NCBI GenBank assembly: GCA_903835655.1
Contig: CAILNT010000058.1
Location: 38,282-102,281 of the forward strand
Source: an uncultured Pseudomonadota bacterium
Lineage (GTDB): Bacteria > Pseudomonadota > Gammaproteobacteria > Burkholderiales > Thiobacillaceae
DNA: 64,000 nucleotides
Reading direction: 5' to 3'
Below, piece by piece: positions 1 to 8,461 of the stretch. The notes under the pieces were generated by a model. It was not told the origin of the DNA and ran no database searches. It saw only the letters and a list, made by a program, of their open reading frames with translations. Position 1 is the stretch's first letter; each line of letters begins with the position of its first letter. The translations under genes and the position numbers were made by a program.

Positions 1-281
1 TCGGCGCCCTGGCCCAACATCTCTTTCGCCTTTGCCGCATCGCCCAGCCCCTGGTAGCCGATGGCCAGCGCGACGAAATCCTTGGTGAACATGGCATCGC
101 CCGCCACCTTGTCGAGCGCCTTCCTGGCATCGGCGGCGGCACTGAAGGCCGCGCCGTTCAGGAGCTCCTTGGCATAAGCCATGTCGGCTGGCGCCTCGAA
201 GGCTTCGCGGGCGATGGCGAACAGATCGGCGGCGCTGGTGGCGGCTGCGGCACGAGCGGCCAGTTTGTCACGGGTAGCCAT
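1..281 (-). CDS. Hypothetical protein, C-terminus cut by window edge
   Basis: The reading frame runs from an ATG at 281 to the window edge with no stop, so about 93 residues are visible and the C-terminus is missing. The start is supported by an AAGGAG Shine-Dalgarno sequence about 7 bases upstream. The product is rich in alanine, lysine and acidic residues, predicted mostly helical, and has no signal peptide or membrane segment. It begins MATRDKLAARAAAATSAADL. The helical-pair layout is loosely reminiscent of TPR-type repeats, but no family was recognised. It is divergent from the potassium channel gene. Confidence 0.55.
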   Translation of the reverse strand, partial: MATRDKLAARAAAATSAADLFAIAREAFEAPADMAYAKELLNGAAFSAAADARKALDKVAGDAMFTKDFVALAIGYQGLGDAAKAKEMLGQGA

Positions 282-457
282 GAGACAACTCCTTGGGGAT
301 TTGAGGAAAGCGGTGGACGAGCAGGATGACGCGCGAGTTTAACGGCGTCGCCGACGCCTGTCAGCGAAGCTTTGTTTATGGGAGGAGGAAGAGGGTTTAT
401 GGCATGCGATCCGCCGCGGTTTCTAGGATAATTCCCACCCGTCTCGCGGACTTTGCC

Positions 458-2062
458 ATGTCCATCGCCCAGTTGTCGGTACGCCTGGCTTATCGTTTGC
501 AGGCGTCCGAGCGCCATCACCGCGTCAAGGAGTTCTCCCGCAAACTGCTGACGGACCCGCGCTCGCACCGCCGATCGCTGTTCGACGGTTTCATGATCGT
601 GCTGGTCCTGGTCAGCGTGATGTTCCTGATCTACGAGGTGCGCCACCCGCTGGGATACTGGGCGGATCTGTTCGAGGCCTGCGTGGTCGGCGTGTTCATC
701 AGCGAGTACCTGTTGCGGATGTGGCTGTACAACGACAGTCACAAGATACTCATCGAACACTGGGAACGCGCCGAGCTGATGGGCCTGCCTTTCCGTGCCG
801 GCGCGGCCCTCTGGGCGGTGCTGCGGCCGAAGCTGGCCTACATGAGTTCGCCCATGGCCATCATCGATCTGTTGGCCATCCTGCCCAGTTATCGGCCCTT
901 GCGCTTCCTGCGTCTGTTCCTGCTGTTTCGCCTGCTCAAACTGTTCCGCTACACGCGCAGCCTGGGCGCCTTCGGCCAGGTGATGGTGGAAAAGCGCTTC
1001 GAGCTCTACACCCTGTCGCTGTTCGTGGGCTCGGTGGTGTTGATCGCCACGGTGGCCATTTACCTGTTCGAGTCGGAGGCCCCGCACACCCGCGTGCTGA
1101 CCCTGATGGACGCGCTTTACTGGGCGGTCATCACGGTGACCACGGTCGGCTATGGCGACATCGTGCCGACCACGCCGGAAGGCCGGGTGGTGGCGATGGT
1201 GCTGGTATTCGCCGGCATCGGCGTGATCTCCTTCGCCACTTCCATCATCGTCATGGCCTTCCACGAGAAGATGCGCGAACTCCACGACAACCGCGTCTAC
1301 GCCGCAGTGGAACGGGAGTCCGACCTCACCATCGTCTGCGGCTTCGGGCGCATCGGCCAGGTGGTGGCGGAGCGCCTTGCCGCGTCGAAACAGGCTTTCG
1401 TCATCGTCGACAAGAACGTCGAGAGCGTCGAACTCGCGCGCCGCCTCGGCTTTCTGGCGGTGGCGGGAGAGGCCACGGATGGCACCTTGCTCGCCAATCT
1501 CGGTCTGGGCCGCCAGGCCTCGAGCATCCTCTGTCTGACGCATGACGATGTCAGCAACGTCTACATCACGCTCACCGCCCGACAGATGTCGCCGGACATC
1601 CTCATCGTCTCGCGCGCCAACAAGGCAGAAACGGCGAAGAAGCTCACCCAGGCGGGCGTCTCCCACGTGGTGCGCCCCTACGAGGTGGTAGCGCGGATGG
1701 CGGCCGAATTCATCGGCCAGCCCGTGGCCTTCGACGCGCTCTATGATGTGGTCACGCGGGCCGCCGGGGTGCACCTGGAACCCGTGGCTGTGCGCGTGGG
1801 CGACTGGCTGGAAAAACAGCGCATCGGCGAAATCGATCTCGCCTCACGGCGGTTGCTGCTCTTCGGGGTGATCCGCCCGAACGCTTCGCCCGCGGAGGAT
1901 TGCCACAGCCGTTACGACCTGGAAGGCCGCCACTTCTATTTCAATCCGGGCCCGCGCCTGCTCCTGCTCGCGGGCGACATCCTCATCCTCATCGGCTATC
2001 AGGCCAATCTGTCGCAGTTCCGCGAACAAGCCAGCCGGCATCGCCGCAAGGTAAAAGCATGA
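458..2062 (+). CDS. Voltage-gated-type potassium channel with C-terminal RCK domains
   Basis: This 534-residue protein is an inner-membrane K+ channel fused to cytosolic regulatory domains. Several hydrophobic helices fill the first 280 residues, including an arginine-rich S4-like helix (RPLRFLRLFLLFRLLKLFRY). The K+ selectivity filter TTVGYGD lies near residues 228-234, before the last pore helix. From about residue 288 a TrkA-N (RCK-N) Rossmann domain begins with a GFGRIG nucleotide-binding motif, and a TrkA-C-like segment closes the protein. An upstream in-frame ATG at 326 would add 44 residues without membrane character, so the start at 458 is preferred. The stop codon overlaps the first base of an inverted-repeat element, beyond which lies a second RCK-like gene, probably its partner. 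Confidence 0.88.
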   Translation: MSIAQLSVRLAYRLQASERHHRVKEFSRKLLTDPRSHRRSLFDGFMIVLVLVSVMFLIYEVRHPLGYWADLFEACVVGVFISEYLLRMWLYNDSHKILIEHWERAELMGLPFRAGAALWAVLRPKLAYMSSPMAIIDLLAILPSYRPLRFLRLFLLFRLLKLFRYTRSLGAFGQVMVEKRFELYTLSLFVGSVVLIATVAIYLFESEAPHTRVLTLMDALYWAVITVTTVGYGDIVPTTPEGRVVAMVLVFAGIGVISFATSIIVMAFHEKMRELHDNRVYAAVERESDLTIVCGFGRIGQVVAERLAASKQAFVIVDKNVESVELARRLGFLAVAGEATDGTLLANLGLGRQASSILCLTHDDVSNVYITLTARQMSPDILIVSRANKAETAKKLTQAGVSHVVRPYEVVARMAAEFIGQPVAFDALYDVVTRAAGVHLEPVAVRVGDWLEKQRIGEIDLASRRLLLFGVIRPNASPAEDCHSRYDLEGRHFYFNPGPRLLLLAGDILILIGYQANLSQFREQASRHRRKVKA

Positions 2063-2287
2063 TCCTTGAATCCTCAGTTGACCGCTCATTTCCCCCCGTG
2101 AGGCCCCATGCATATTGAGGTTTTCACCTTCGATCACGCTCACCCTTTGGATGAATCCGCTATGCACCCGATTGCACGCCTGGCTGCGTTGCTCCTCCTT
2201 GCAGGGAGCGACCATGCGCGTCGTCGCGCCTTGCCAGACAACTCTCCAGACGCACACTCGAGTGTGTTCCACTGAGGATTCAAGGAT
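2062..2287. mobile_element. 226-bp inverted-repeat element (MITE-like), complete copy
   Basis: The ends are a perfect 17-bp inverted repeat, ATCCTTGAATCCTCAGT at 2062-2078 and its complement at 2271-2287. The left end overlaps the last base of the upstream stop codon. The right end overlaps the first two bases of the downstream ATG and supplies its GAGGA/AAGG ribosome-binding region. A second copy, in the opposite orientation and with a 54-bp extra segment, begins at 63863. No transposase is present, and no target-site duplication could be identified with confidence. Whether it is mobile now is unknown. Confidence 0.7.
2108..2275 (+). CDS. Small 55-residue ORF inside the inverted-repeat element
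   Basis: The ORF starts at ATG 2108 and stops 10 bases before the next gene, filling most of the element. The product begins MHIEVFTFDHAHPLDESAMH, has a short leucine-rich hydrophobic stretch (LAALLLLAG) and then an arginine patch (HARRR). It resembles no family I recognise. The same reading frame is retained in the second element copy near 64 kb despite an 18-codon insertion, which mildly favours translation. It has no clear Shine-Dalgarno sequence. It could equally be an incidental open frame in a repeat. Confidence 0.35.
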   Translation: MHIEVFTFDHAHPLDESAMHPIARLAALLLLAGSDHARRRALPDNSPDAHSSVFH

Positions 2288-2993
2288 GGCCCCAAAATTC
2301 GCCCTGTTCGGCTGCAACCCGCTCGCCATCGAAGTGGCCTGGCGGCTGTCGATGACGCGCCTGCCCTTCATCATGCTCGATCGCGACACCGCGAAGGTCG
2401 AAGCCGCTCGCCAGGAAGGACTAGAGGCGGAGCGCATCGACTACACGGACGATGATGCGCTCCGTTCCGTGGGGATCGGCAGCCATATCGAAGGGGTGTT
2501 CTGCCTGCTGGGCGAGGACTCCGAAAATGTCTTCCTGGCGATTTCCGCGCGCGCGCTCGCCCCCGCGCTGCGCATCGTCGCCGCCTGCCGCGCCCCCGAG
2601 GCGGCCGCGAAACTGCTCGCCGCCGGCGCCGACAAGGTGGTGGACCCTTACGAAATCAGCGGCGCACGGGTGCACGAACTGATCGAGCGCCCGGAAGTCG
2701 TGGAACTCATGGAACATACGGTATTCGGCATGCAGGATCTCAATATCGCCGAAGTCACGATACCGGGAGGCTCGTGGTTGCACGGGGTGCATCTCTCGGA
2801 ACTGCGCCGTCACATGAAGCAGAACGTCATTCTGCTGGGCGTCGTCGATATGGAACGGGGCAAGGATCTGATCTTCAGTACCCGCGGAATCGATCACAAC
2901 CTCGACTATGACGATGTCCTGGTGGTCATCGGCCCGAGCCGGGAAGTCGAGGCCTTCCACGCCATGATCGCCGGTTCCACCCCGCCGGCTTGA
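2286..2993 (+). CDS. TrkA-N/TrkA-C (RCK) domain protein, partner of the K+ channel
   Basis: This is a 235-residue cytosolic protein with a TrkA-N Rossmann-like fold (about residues 1-120) followed by a TrkA-C-like domain. It belongs to the family of ligand-sensing subunits that gate K+ channels and Trk transporters. The usual glycine-rich GxGxxG nucleotide motif is replaced by GCNPLA near residue 9, so NAD(H) or ATP binding may be altered or lost. The later GAD(K)VVDPYE segment resembles the GVSHVVRPYE segment of the channel upstream. ATG 2286 is preceded by an RBS contributed by the inverted-repeat element. The position suggests it works with the channel. Confidence 0.75.
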   Translation: MAPKFALFGCNPLAIEVAWRLSMTRLPFIMLDRDTAKVEAARQEGLEAERIDYTDDDALRSVGIGSHIEGVFCLLGEDSENVFLAISARALAPALRIVAACRAPEAAAKLLAAGADKVVDPYEISGARVHELIERPEVVELMEHTVFGMQDLNIAEVTIPGGSWLHGVHLSELRRHMKQNVILLGVVDMERGKDLIFSTRGIDHNLDYDDVLVVIGPSREVEAFHAMIAGSTPPA

Positions 2994-3005
2994 CGTTTGC
3001 GTGAC

Positions 3006-3266
3006 TCAGGGGCGCACGTAGGAAAGGCGCTCTTCGGACTCATCCTGGCTGTGCCAGAAATTTCTGCTGACATTCAGGCTGGCCTTCACTTCCGCTCGAT
3101 TCACCACGGTAATCAGGCTGGTGGCCAAGCTGCGTGCCTGGGCCGGCGTCATGACCAGCATCTCGCCGCCAGCGATCCTGATGGCTACTCCGTCTTCTCC
3201 CGCCGGGCTGGATACCAGGGAAACGGATACGGTCTCGTGGTTGGGGCGTTTCGCAATGTGGCTCAT
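3006..3266 (-). CDS. Small conserved-looking protein of unknown function
   Basis: This 86-residue soluble protein begins MSHIAKRPNHETVSVSLVSS. A GAAGGA ribosome-binding site sits a few bases upstream of the ATG. Its centre reads as alternating strands followed by a helix (MTPAQARSLATSLITVVNRA). It has no signal peptide, cysteine cluster or recognisable catalytic motif. It converges on the RCK gene, with 12 bases between the stop codons. I do not recognise the family. Confidence 0.55.
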   Translation of the reverse strand: MSHIAKRPNHETVSVSLVSSPAGEDGVAIRIAGGEMLVMTPAQARSLATSLITVVNRAEVKASLNVSRNFWHSQDESEERLSYVRP

Positions 3267-3515
3267 GGTACATCCTTCTCGGCAATGACTGGCTCAATAT
3301 AAGCACGAAGCATGCCAACATAAAGTTTTCAAGGGGCGGTCGCGAACCCCACATCAACACAGGGTTCCAATTTGTTCCCGGCTACAGCTTGGACGATTTC
3401 GACATCGGCTCGACAGCCCTGTCGGTGTTTCGTCAGGGCGAGACGAATTGGAACACACCGTGCCATGGATCGATGTGACTGAGCGCACGGACGATCGTAC
3501 TAAGCCATCACGGAA
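3267..3515. other. Intergenic region with an inverted repeat, no gene seen
   Basis: No convincing coding frame is present. The sequence GTTCCAATT near 3365 recurs as AATTGGAAC near 3446, an inverted repeat about 80 bases apart that could be a fold or a remnant of an element. The region lies between the promoter side of the small 86-residue gene and the 3' end of lysA. Confidence 0.4.
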
Positions 3516-4775
3516 TCACCCGGTGTGCGGCCCGGCCAGCACGCGCTCGTGCTGGAACAGCGCCGACAACGGCTCGCGATCGCGCACAAGATGGCTTGCG
3601 CCACCATCCACCAACACCTCGGCGGCGCGCGCCCGGGTGTTGTAGTTGGAACTCATGCTCATGCCATAGGCGCCGGCCGAGCAGATCGCCAGGAGATCGC
3701 CTTCCACCAAGGCCAGTTCACGGTCGTGGCCGAGGAAGTCGCCGCTTTCGCAGACCGGGCCGACGATGGCATAGTTGCGCGTCGCTTGGCCGCGCGCATG
3801 CACCGGCAGGATGTCGTGCCAGGCGTCATACAGCGCGGGGCGCATCAGGTCGTTCATGGCGGCATCGACGATGGCAAAATCCTTGATCTCGCCGTGTTTT
3901 AGGTATTCCACCCGGGTGAGCAGCCAGCCGGCATTGCCCACGAGGGAGCGGCCCGGCTCCACGATCAGGGTTTCCTTCCTGCCCGCCAGGCGCTGGATCA
4001 GAATGTCCGCGTAGTCCTCCAGTTCGGGCGGCGTCTCGTCGCGATAGCGAATGCCGACGCCGCCGCCGAGGTCGATGTGCTCCAGGCCGATGCCGGTCGC
4101 CGCCAACGTCTCCACCAGTTCCAGCACGCGCTCCAGCGCGGCGGCAAAGGGGGAAATCTCGGTCAGTTGCGAACCGATATGGCAGTCGATGCCGATCACC
4201 CGCAGATGCGGCAGCGCGGCGGCCTCCTGGTAGACGCGCAGGGCGTGCTCATGGGCGATGCCGAACTTGTTGCCCTTGAGGCCGGTGGAAATATAGGGAT
4301 GGGTCTTCGCGTCCACGTCCGGGTTGACGCGCAGACTGATCGGCGCCGTGACGCCGAGTTCGCCGGCCACCCGATTCAAGCGCGCCAACTCGCTTTCCGA
4401 TTCCACGTTGAAGCAGTGGATGCCGGCGTCCAGAGCCGCGCGCATTTCCTCGACGCGCTTGCCCACCCCGGAGAACACGACGCGGCCGGGGTCGCCGCCG
4501 GCCGCCAGCACCCGCGCCAATTCGCCGCCGGATACGATATCGAAGCCGGCGCCCAGGCGCGCGAACAGGTTGAGGATGGCGAGACTGGCGTTGGCCTTCA
4601 CCGCATAACAAATCAGGTGGGGATGCGCCGCCAGCGCCTGGTCGTAGGCCAGAAAAGCGGCTTCCAGCGCGGCGCGGGAATAGACGTAACAGGGCGTGGC
4701 GAATTCGCCGGCGATGGTTTCCAGGGAGACATCCTCGACATGGAGGACATCGCCGCGACGGCTCAGCGTATTCAT
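3516..4775 (-). CDS. lysA: Diaminopimelate decarboxylase
   Basis: LysA removes the D-carboxylate of meso-diaminopimelate to give L-lysine, the last step of lysine synthesis, in the cytosol. The 419-residue length is normal. The PLP-binding lysine lies in YAVKAN (K60). Other family signatures are HIGSQ, the glycine-rich phosphate loop GGGVGIRY, EPGRS and the CESGDFLG segment that carries the active-site cysteine contributed across the dimer. The ATG at 4775 overlaps the stop of the upstream lipoprotein gene lptM in an ATGA arrangement, so translation is probably coupled. Confidence 0.97.
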   Translation of the reverse strand: MNTLSRRGDVLHVEDVSLETIAGEFATPCYVYSRAALEAAFLAYDQALAAHPHLICYAVKANASLAILNLFARLGAGFDIVSGGELARVLAAGGDPGRVVFSGVGKRVEEMRAALDAGIHCFNVESESELARLNRVAGELGVTAPISLRVNPDVDAKTHPYISTGLKGNKFGIAHEHALRVYQEAAALPHLRVIGIDCHIGSQLTEISPFAAALERVLELVETLAATGIGLEHIDLGGGVGIRYRDETPPELEDYADILIQRLAGRKETLIVEPGRSLVGNAGWLLTRVEYLKHGEIKDFAIVDAAMNDLMRPALYDAWHDILPVHARGQATRNYAIVGPVCESGDFLGHDRELALVEGDLLAICSAGAYGMSMSSNYNTRARAAEVLVDGGASHLVRDREPLSALFQHERVLAGPHTG

Positions 4776-4891
4776 TTCGTGGTTTGCGTGGTTTGCGTGG
4801 TTTGCGTGGGCGTGTCGGGCAGGTACAAGAACCCCTTGTTGCCGCAGCCGGCGAGGAAAAACAGCGCGGGGAGTATGGCGAGTAAACGCAT
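4772..4891 (-). CDS. lptM: LptM-type small lipoprotein (YifL family)
   Basis: This is a 39-residue lipoprotein. It has a short hydrophobic signal, a lipobox LAGC with cysteine at 16, and the family's typical GNKGFLYLPD segment just after the lipidated cysteine. LptM/YifL proteins are outer-membrane lipoproteins that aid LptD/LptE maturation in E. coli. The gene order with lysA downstream and cyaY divergent matches the cyaY-yifL neighbourhood of other proteobacteria. The C-terminal tail is made by three copies of a 9-bp repeat encoding T-Q-T units, which could vary in number between strains. The stop overlaps the lysA start. Confidence 0.85.
   Translation of the reverse strand: MRLLAILPALFFLAGCGNKGFLYLPDTPTQTTQTTQTTK
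4777..4808. repeat. 9-bp tandem repeat in the lptM tail
   Basis: The unit GTGGTTTGC (+ strand) is repeated three times and followed by a partial copy. It encodes repeated T-Q-T on the minus strand. Because the unit length is a multiple of three, copy-number change would alter only the tail length of LptM and not the frame. Confidence 0.7.
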
Positions 4892-5020
4892 GGGATGCCT
4901 TTAACGTGAACGTCGCGAAGCGAAGCTCGGAGCTGGAGGGGAGTGAGGCCGGACGCAGATGTTTACGCCGTCGCCGGGCCGTGCCCGTAAAATGGCGAAA
5001 AGTCTAGCATGGAGCGGCGC

Positions 5021-5332
5021 ATGACCGAGAGTGAGTACAACCATCTGGCAGATGCCACCCTGAACCACCTGGAGACCGCGCTGGACGTGGCCCTGGTCGA
5101 TTTCGAGCGTGCCGGCGGCGGAGTCATGGAGATCGAGTTCGACGACGGCTCGGTGATCGTGGTGAACAAGCAGGCCGCGGCACAGGAGATCTGGGTGGCG
5201 GCGAAAAGCGGCGGCTTCCATTACCGCTGGGACGGCGCCTCCTGGCGCGACAGCCGCAGTGGCGAAGAACTGTACGCCGCACTCTCCCGCCTCGCGACCG
5301 CGCAGTCGGGTACGAGCGTCGAACTGTGCTGA
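5021..5332 (+). CDS. cyaY: Iron-sulfur cluster assembly frataxin homologue
   Basis: CyaY is the bacterial frataxin, a small cytosolic iron-binding protein that modulates cysteine desulfurase IscS during Fe-S cluster assembly. The 103-residue product shows the frataxin pattern: a helix with acidic residues (MTESEYNHLADATLNHLETA), then strands including EIEFDDGSVIVVN, the conserved QEIWVA, and FHYRWDG. ATG 5021 is preferred to ATG 5009 because a GGAG sequence lies 6 bases before it. The gene is divergent from lptM-lysA. Two cyclic-nucleotide-fold genes follow closely in the same direction. Confidence 0.95.
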   Translation: MTESEYNHLADATLNHLETALDVALVDFERAGGGVMEIEFDDGSVIVVNKQAAAQEIWVAAKSGGFHYRWDGASWRDSRSGEELYAALSRLATAQSGTSVELC

Positions 5333-5346
5333 CAACGGAGAACAAG

Positions 5347-5916
5347 ATGACGGAACCGCTCATGGACGAACTCTCCCTGTTCAAACGATTGCCCGAACTG
5401 GAAAGCCAGCTCGGGGCGGAACATGTGAAGCCGCTGCTGGAGCACCTCCAGTTGCTCACCCTGCAAGACGGTGAGATGCTGTTGCGCGACCGGGCCCCGG
5501 TCGACGCGTTCTATCTGGTGCTCTCCGGCAATTTGCGCCTGTCCGTGGAATTTGGTCAGCATACCGTCCTGTTGGGCGAGATCGGCCCGGGCAACTGGGT
5601 GGGCGAACTGGGCTATTTCAGCGGTGTGCCGGTGGCTTCCAGCACGGTGACCGCCGCCGGTGAAACCGAACTCGCGCGGCTTACCTACCTGGATTTCGAT
5701 GCGCTACTGATCGCGGACTCGGTCGCGGTATGCCGCCTGACGCACGGCTTCATCCAGATGCTGATGCGGCGCCTGGCGGTGACCGCGAGCAATCCGGTCA
5801 TCGATCCGCAAGGCGAAATCCTGCTGTTGGGAGACCTCTCCGTCCCCTGGACGGAACTGGCACAGCAACCGCACGGGGTGATCGATTTTCTCAAGATCCT
5901 GCTGGGAGTGCACTGA
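5347..5916 (+). CDS. Stand-alone cyclic nucleotide-binding-domain protein (first of a pair)
   Basis: The 189-residue protein has one cNMP-binding (CRP-type) beta-barrel from about residue 10 to 130 and a helical tail of about 60 residues without a helix-turn-helix. The phosphate-binding cassette keeps the glutamate (GELGYF) but the usual arginine is absent (VASSTV), so cyclic-nucleotide binding is doubtful. The start at 5347 has a GGAG 6 bases upstream; a GTG at 5326 overlapping cyaY is an alternative. Its stop overlaps the start of a second, similar gene, implying co-translation and perhaps a heteromer. The function is unknown. Confidence 0.75.
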   Translation: MTEPLMDELSLFKRLPELESQLGAEHVKPLLEHLQLLTLQDGEMLLRDRAPVDAFYLVLSGNLRLSVEFGQHTVLLGEIGPGNWVGELGYFSGVPVASSTVTAAGETELARLTYLDFDALLIADSVAVCRLTHGFIQMLMRRLAVTASNPVIDPQGEILLLGDLSVPWTELAQQPHGVIDFLKILLGVH

Positions 5917-6398
5917 TGCTACTGAGGAATTTTCTGCGCAACTTGCCGAGTTTCCAGTACCTATCGGAAACCGACGTGGATCATGTCGCCGCCGCCATGC
6001 GCGTCGACGACTACCCGGATGGACATGTGTTCATCTACCAGGGGCGCCTCAACAAGGATATGTTCCTGCTGCTGGACGGCGAGGTGAAGGCCAGTCACTA
6101 CGGTGACGGTGGTCGTTACTACACCCTCAAGGTGCTGCAACCAGGCGAGATATTCGGCCTACCTTCGCTCTCCCAGGGCAAGCCGGCGCTGACCAGCTGC
6201 CATGCGATCGGCCGGGTGAAAGTGGCCAGCCTGCCGTTTTCCGCCTACATGCTGCTGTACCAGCCGGATTCCGACATCGGCTGCCGCTTCCAGCATGTCA
6301 TCGCCAGCCAGTTGGCGCGCGACCTGCACGACCGCCACGACGCCCTGCGCAAACTGCTGGCGCAGGTCTACGGCGACGGCGGCACGCAGGGCGCTTGA
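5916..6398 (+). CDS. Stand-alone cyclic nucleotide-binding-domain protein (second of a pair)
   Basis: The 160-residue protein is a CRP-type beta-barrel (residues about 10-120) with a short helical C-terminus and no DNA-binding domain. The start ATG shares a base with the preceding stop (TGATG). The phosphate-binding cassette lacks both the canonical glutamate and arginine (the segment reads GEIFGLPSLSQGKPALTS), so it probably does not bind cAMP in the usual way. The tail is rich in charged residues (RDLHDRHDALRK). The stop is one base from the end of the convergent argH. Confidence 0.75.
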   Translation: MLLRNFLRNLPSFQYLSETDVDHVAAAMRVDDYPDGHVFIYQGRLNKDMFLLLDGEVKASHYGDGGRYYTLKVLQPGEIFGLPSLSQGKPALTSCHAIGRVKVASLPFSAYMLLYQPDSDIGCRFQHVIASQLARDLHDRHDALRKLLAQVYGDGGTQGA

Positions 6399-6399
6399 G

Positions 6400-7788
6400 T
6401 CACCCCAGGCGTGCGCGTGCGCGGTCCACCGCGGCGCGCACCGCCACCGGGGCGGTGCCGCCGAGATGGCAGCGCTGCGCCAGCGAGCCTTCCAGCGTGA
6501 GCACCTGGTACACGTCGGCGTCCACCAGCGGCGAGTATGCCTGCAACTCGGAAAGCGGCAGGTCGGCCAGGTCGCAGCCCTTATCGACCGCGGCCCGCAC
6601 CGCGCGCGCCACGGCTTCGTGGGCCTCGCGGAAGGGCAAGCCCTTCTTCACCAGGTAATCGGCCAGGTCGGTGGCAGTGGCATAGCCCTCCACGGCGGCC
6701 GTTCGCATGCGATCGGCCCGCACCTGGATGCCCGGCACCATTTCCGCGTAGATCGCCAGCGAGTCGATCAACGTGTCCACGGCGTCGAACAGGGGTTCCT
6801 TGTCTTCCTGATTGTCCTTGTTGTAGGCCAGGGGTTGCCCCTTCATCAGGGTCAGGAGCGCGATCAGATGGCCGTTCATGCGGCCGGTCTTGCCGCGCAT
6901 CAACTCCGGGACGTCGGGGTTCTTTTTCTGCGGCATGATCGAGGAGCCGGTGCAGAAGCGATCCGGCAGGTCGATGAAGCCGAAGCGCGGCGTCATCCAA
7001 ATCACCATCTCCTCCGACATGCGCGACAAATGGGTCATGACCAGCGCCCCCGCGGCGAGAAATTCGATGGCGAAGTCGCGATCCGAGACTGCATCCAGGG
7101 AGTTCTCGCAGAGGCCCTCGAAACCGAGTGTTTGCGCCACGAACTCACGGTCTATGGGAAAACTGGTGCCGGCCAGGGCGGCAGCGCCCAGGGGCAGACG
7201 ATTGACGCGACGGCGGCAGTCGACCAGACGCTCGTGGTCGCGCCCCAACATCTCGAACCAGGCCATCATGTGGTGGCCGAAGGTGACCGGCTGCGCCGCC
7301 TGGAGATGGGTGAAGCCGGGCATCACCGTACCCGTGTGCTGTTCCGCCAGATCGAGCAGGGCCACCTGGGCTGCGCGTAGCAAGGCCAGGATGCGGTCGA
7401 TCGCATCGCGCAGCCACAGGCGCACATCCGTGGCCACCTGGTCGTTGCGCGAGCGTCCGGTATGCAAGCGCTTGCCCGCATCGCCCACCTTGCGCGTCAA
7501 CGCGCGTTCGAGATTGAAGTGGATGTCTTCGTCATCGAGATTCCAGGTGAAGCGACCTTCATCGAAGTCGGCCAGAATCTCACCCAAGCCACGACGGATG
7601 TCGGCCAGATCTTCTCCCGAGAGCACGCCGACCTTTTGCAACATGGCCGCGTGCGCGAGTGAGCCCTGGATGTCGAAGGGGGCCAGACGCCAGTCGAAGG
7701 GAATCGATGCCGTGTAACGCTTGACGCGCTCGGACACCGGCTCGGAAAAACGGCCGGACCAGGCCTGGGCGGGAGTGGCAGTCGTCAT
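6400..7788 (-). CDS. argH: Argininosuccinate lyase
   Basis: ArgH cleaves argininosuccinate to arginine and fumarate, the last step of arginine biosynthesis, as a cytosolic homotetramer. The 462-residue length is standard. The fumarase/aspartase superfamily signature [12 protein letters not shown], carrying the catalytic serine loop, is intact, as are TGRSRNDQ and the [13 protein letters not shown] segment with the general acid/base region. The start codon ATG at 7788 gives the usual N-terminus (WSGRFSEPV). The gene converges tail-to-tail with the second cyclic-nucleotide-fold gene, one base separating them. A secreted FKBP gene lies immediately upstream on the same strand. Confidence 0.97.
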   Translation of the reverse strand: MTTATPAQAWSGRFSEPVSERVKRYTASIPFDWRLAPFDIQGSLAHAAMLQKVGVLSGEDLADIRRGLGEILADFDEGRFTWNLDDEDIHFNLERALTRKVGDAGKRLHTGRSRNDQVATDVRLWLRDAIDRILALLRAAQVALLDLAEQHTGTVMPGFTHLQAAQPVTFGHHMMAWFEMLGRDHERLVDCRRRVNRLPLGAAALAGTSFPIDREFVAQTLGFEGLCENSLDAVSDRDFAIEFLAAGALVMTHLSRMSEEMVIWMTPRFGFIDLPDRFCTGSSIMPQKKNPDVPELMRGKTGRMNGHLIALLTLMKGQPLAYNKDNQEDKEPLFDAVDTLIDSLAIYAEMVPGIQVRADRMRTAAVEGYATATDLADYLVKKGLPFREAHEAVARAVRAAVDKGCDLADLPLSELQAYSPLVDADVYQVLTLEGSLAQRCHLGGTAPVAVRAAVDRARARLG

Positions 7789-7793
7789 GACGA

Positions 7794-8195
7794 TCAGCGC
7801 TCGATGGCCAGGAGTTCCACCTCAAAGGTCAGCACCGTGTTGGGCGGAATGACGCCGGGAACTCCGTTGGCGCCATAGCCGGTGGCCGCCGGGCAGGTGA
7901 GCCTGGCCTTGCCGCCGACCTTGATCTTCTGCACACCCTGAGTCCAACAGGGAATGACGCCGCGCAGGGGAAAGCTGATCGGCTCGTTGCGCTTGTAGGA
8001 ACTGTCGAATTCGCTGCCGTTGGGCAAGGTACCGCGATAATTCACGCGGACGGTGCTGTCCGCTGTGGGGGCCTCGCCTCGTCCTGGCCGGATCTGCGTC
8101 ACCACCACGCCGGATGGCAGGGTTTCTGTCGTGGCGGCCAGAACGGTGCCACCATGGATCGCGGCGAGTGCGCAGAGAATACGAAGTGCGTGCAT
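7794..8195 (-). CDS. Periplasmic FKBP-type peptidyl-prolyl isomerase
   Basis: The 133-residue product has an N-terminal signal sequence ([20 protein letters not shown]) followed by a single FKBP domain. Family landmarks are [27 protein letters not shown] and the closing strand [12 protein letters not shown]. Such enzymes catalyse proline cis-trans isomerisation and help fold exported proteins. An in-frame upstream extension to 8417 lacks a signal-like start, so ATG 8195 is chosen; AGGGA stands before it. It ends five bases before argH and may be co-transcribed with it. Confidence 0.9.
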   Translation of the reverse strand: MHALRILCALAAIHGGTVLAATTETLPSGVVVTQIRPGRGEAPTADSTVRVNYRGTLPNGSEFDSSYKRNEPISFPLRGVIPCWTQGVQKIKVGGKARLTCPAATGYGANGVPGVIPPNTVLTFEVELLAIER

Positions 8196-8429
8196 GGGAG
8201 TCCCTCCAAAAAAAAGGAAGAAGTGTAGCGGAGTGGGGGGGTGCGTGGCACGGCAGCCTTGCCAACCGACCGCGAGGCGGTGGCCACCCGAGGGCTCGGG
8301 CGGCGTGGCAGGCAAATGGGGCGAATCCGGAGGATCTGCCCATTGTGTGTTGTGTGAGGGCTCCCTGACCACCGACATTCCGGATTCAGCGAGGCGAATG
8401 GTGAAGCGAATTCGCATCCGGCGGCAGTC

Positions 8430-8461
8430 GTGGAATCACGATTTTTATATAGGGATTCCAC
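8430..8461. repeat. 8-bp inverted repeat just past the deacetylase stop
   Basis: GTGGAATC at 8430-8437 pairs with GATTCCAC at 8454-8461, with an AT-rich loop of 16 bases. It begins at the stop codon of the minus-strand deacetylase gene. It could be a weak transcription terminator or mRNA 3' stabiliser, but no U-tract follows the stem. Confidence 0.4.

Noticed and set aside
158..1774. Long minus-strand frame opposite the K+ channel gene
   Set aside because: The product is histidine-, aspartate- and glutamine-rich with no domain, as expected from the complement of a GC-rich gene. The plus-strand frame has clear channel motifs.
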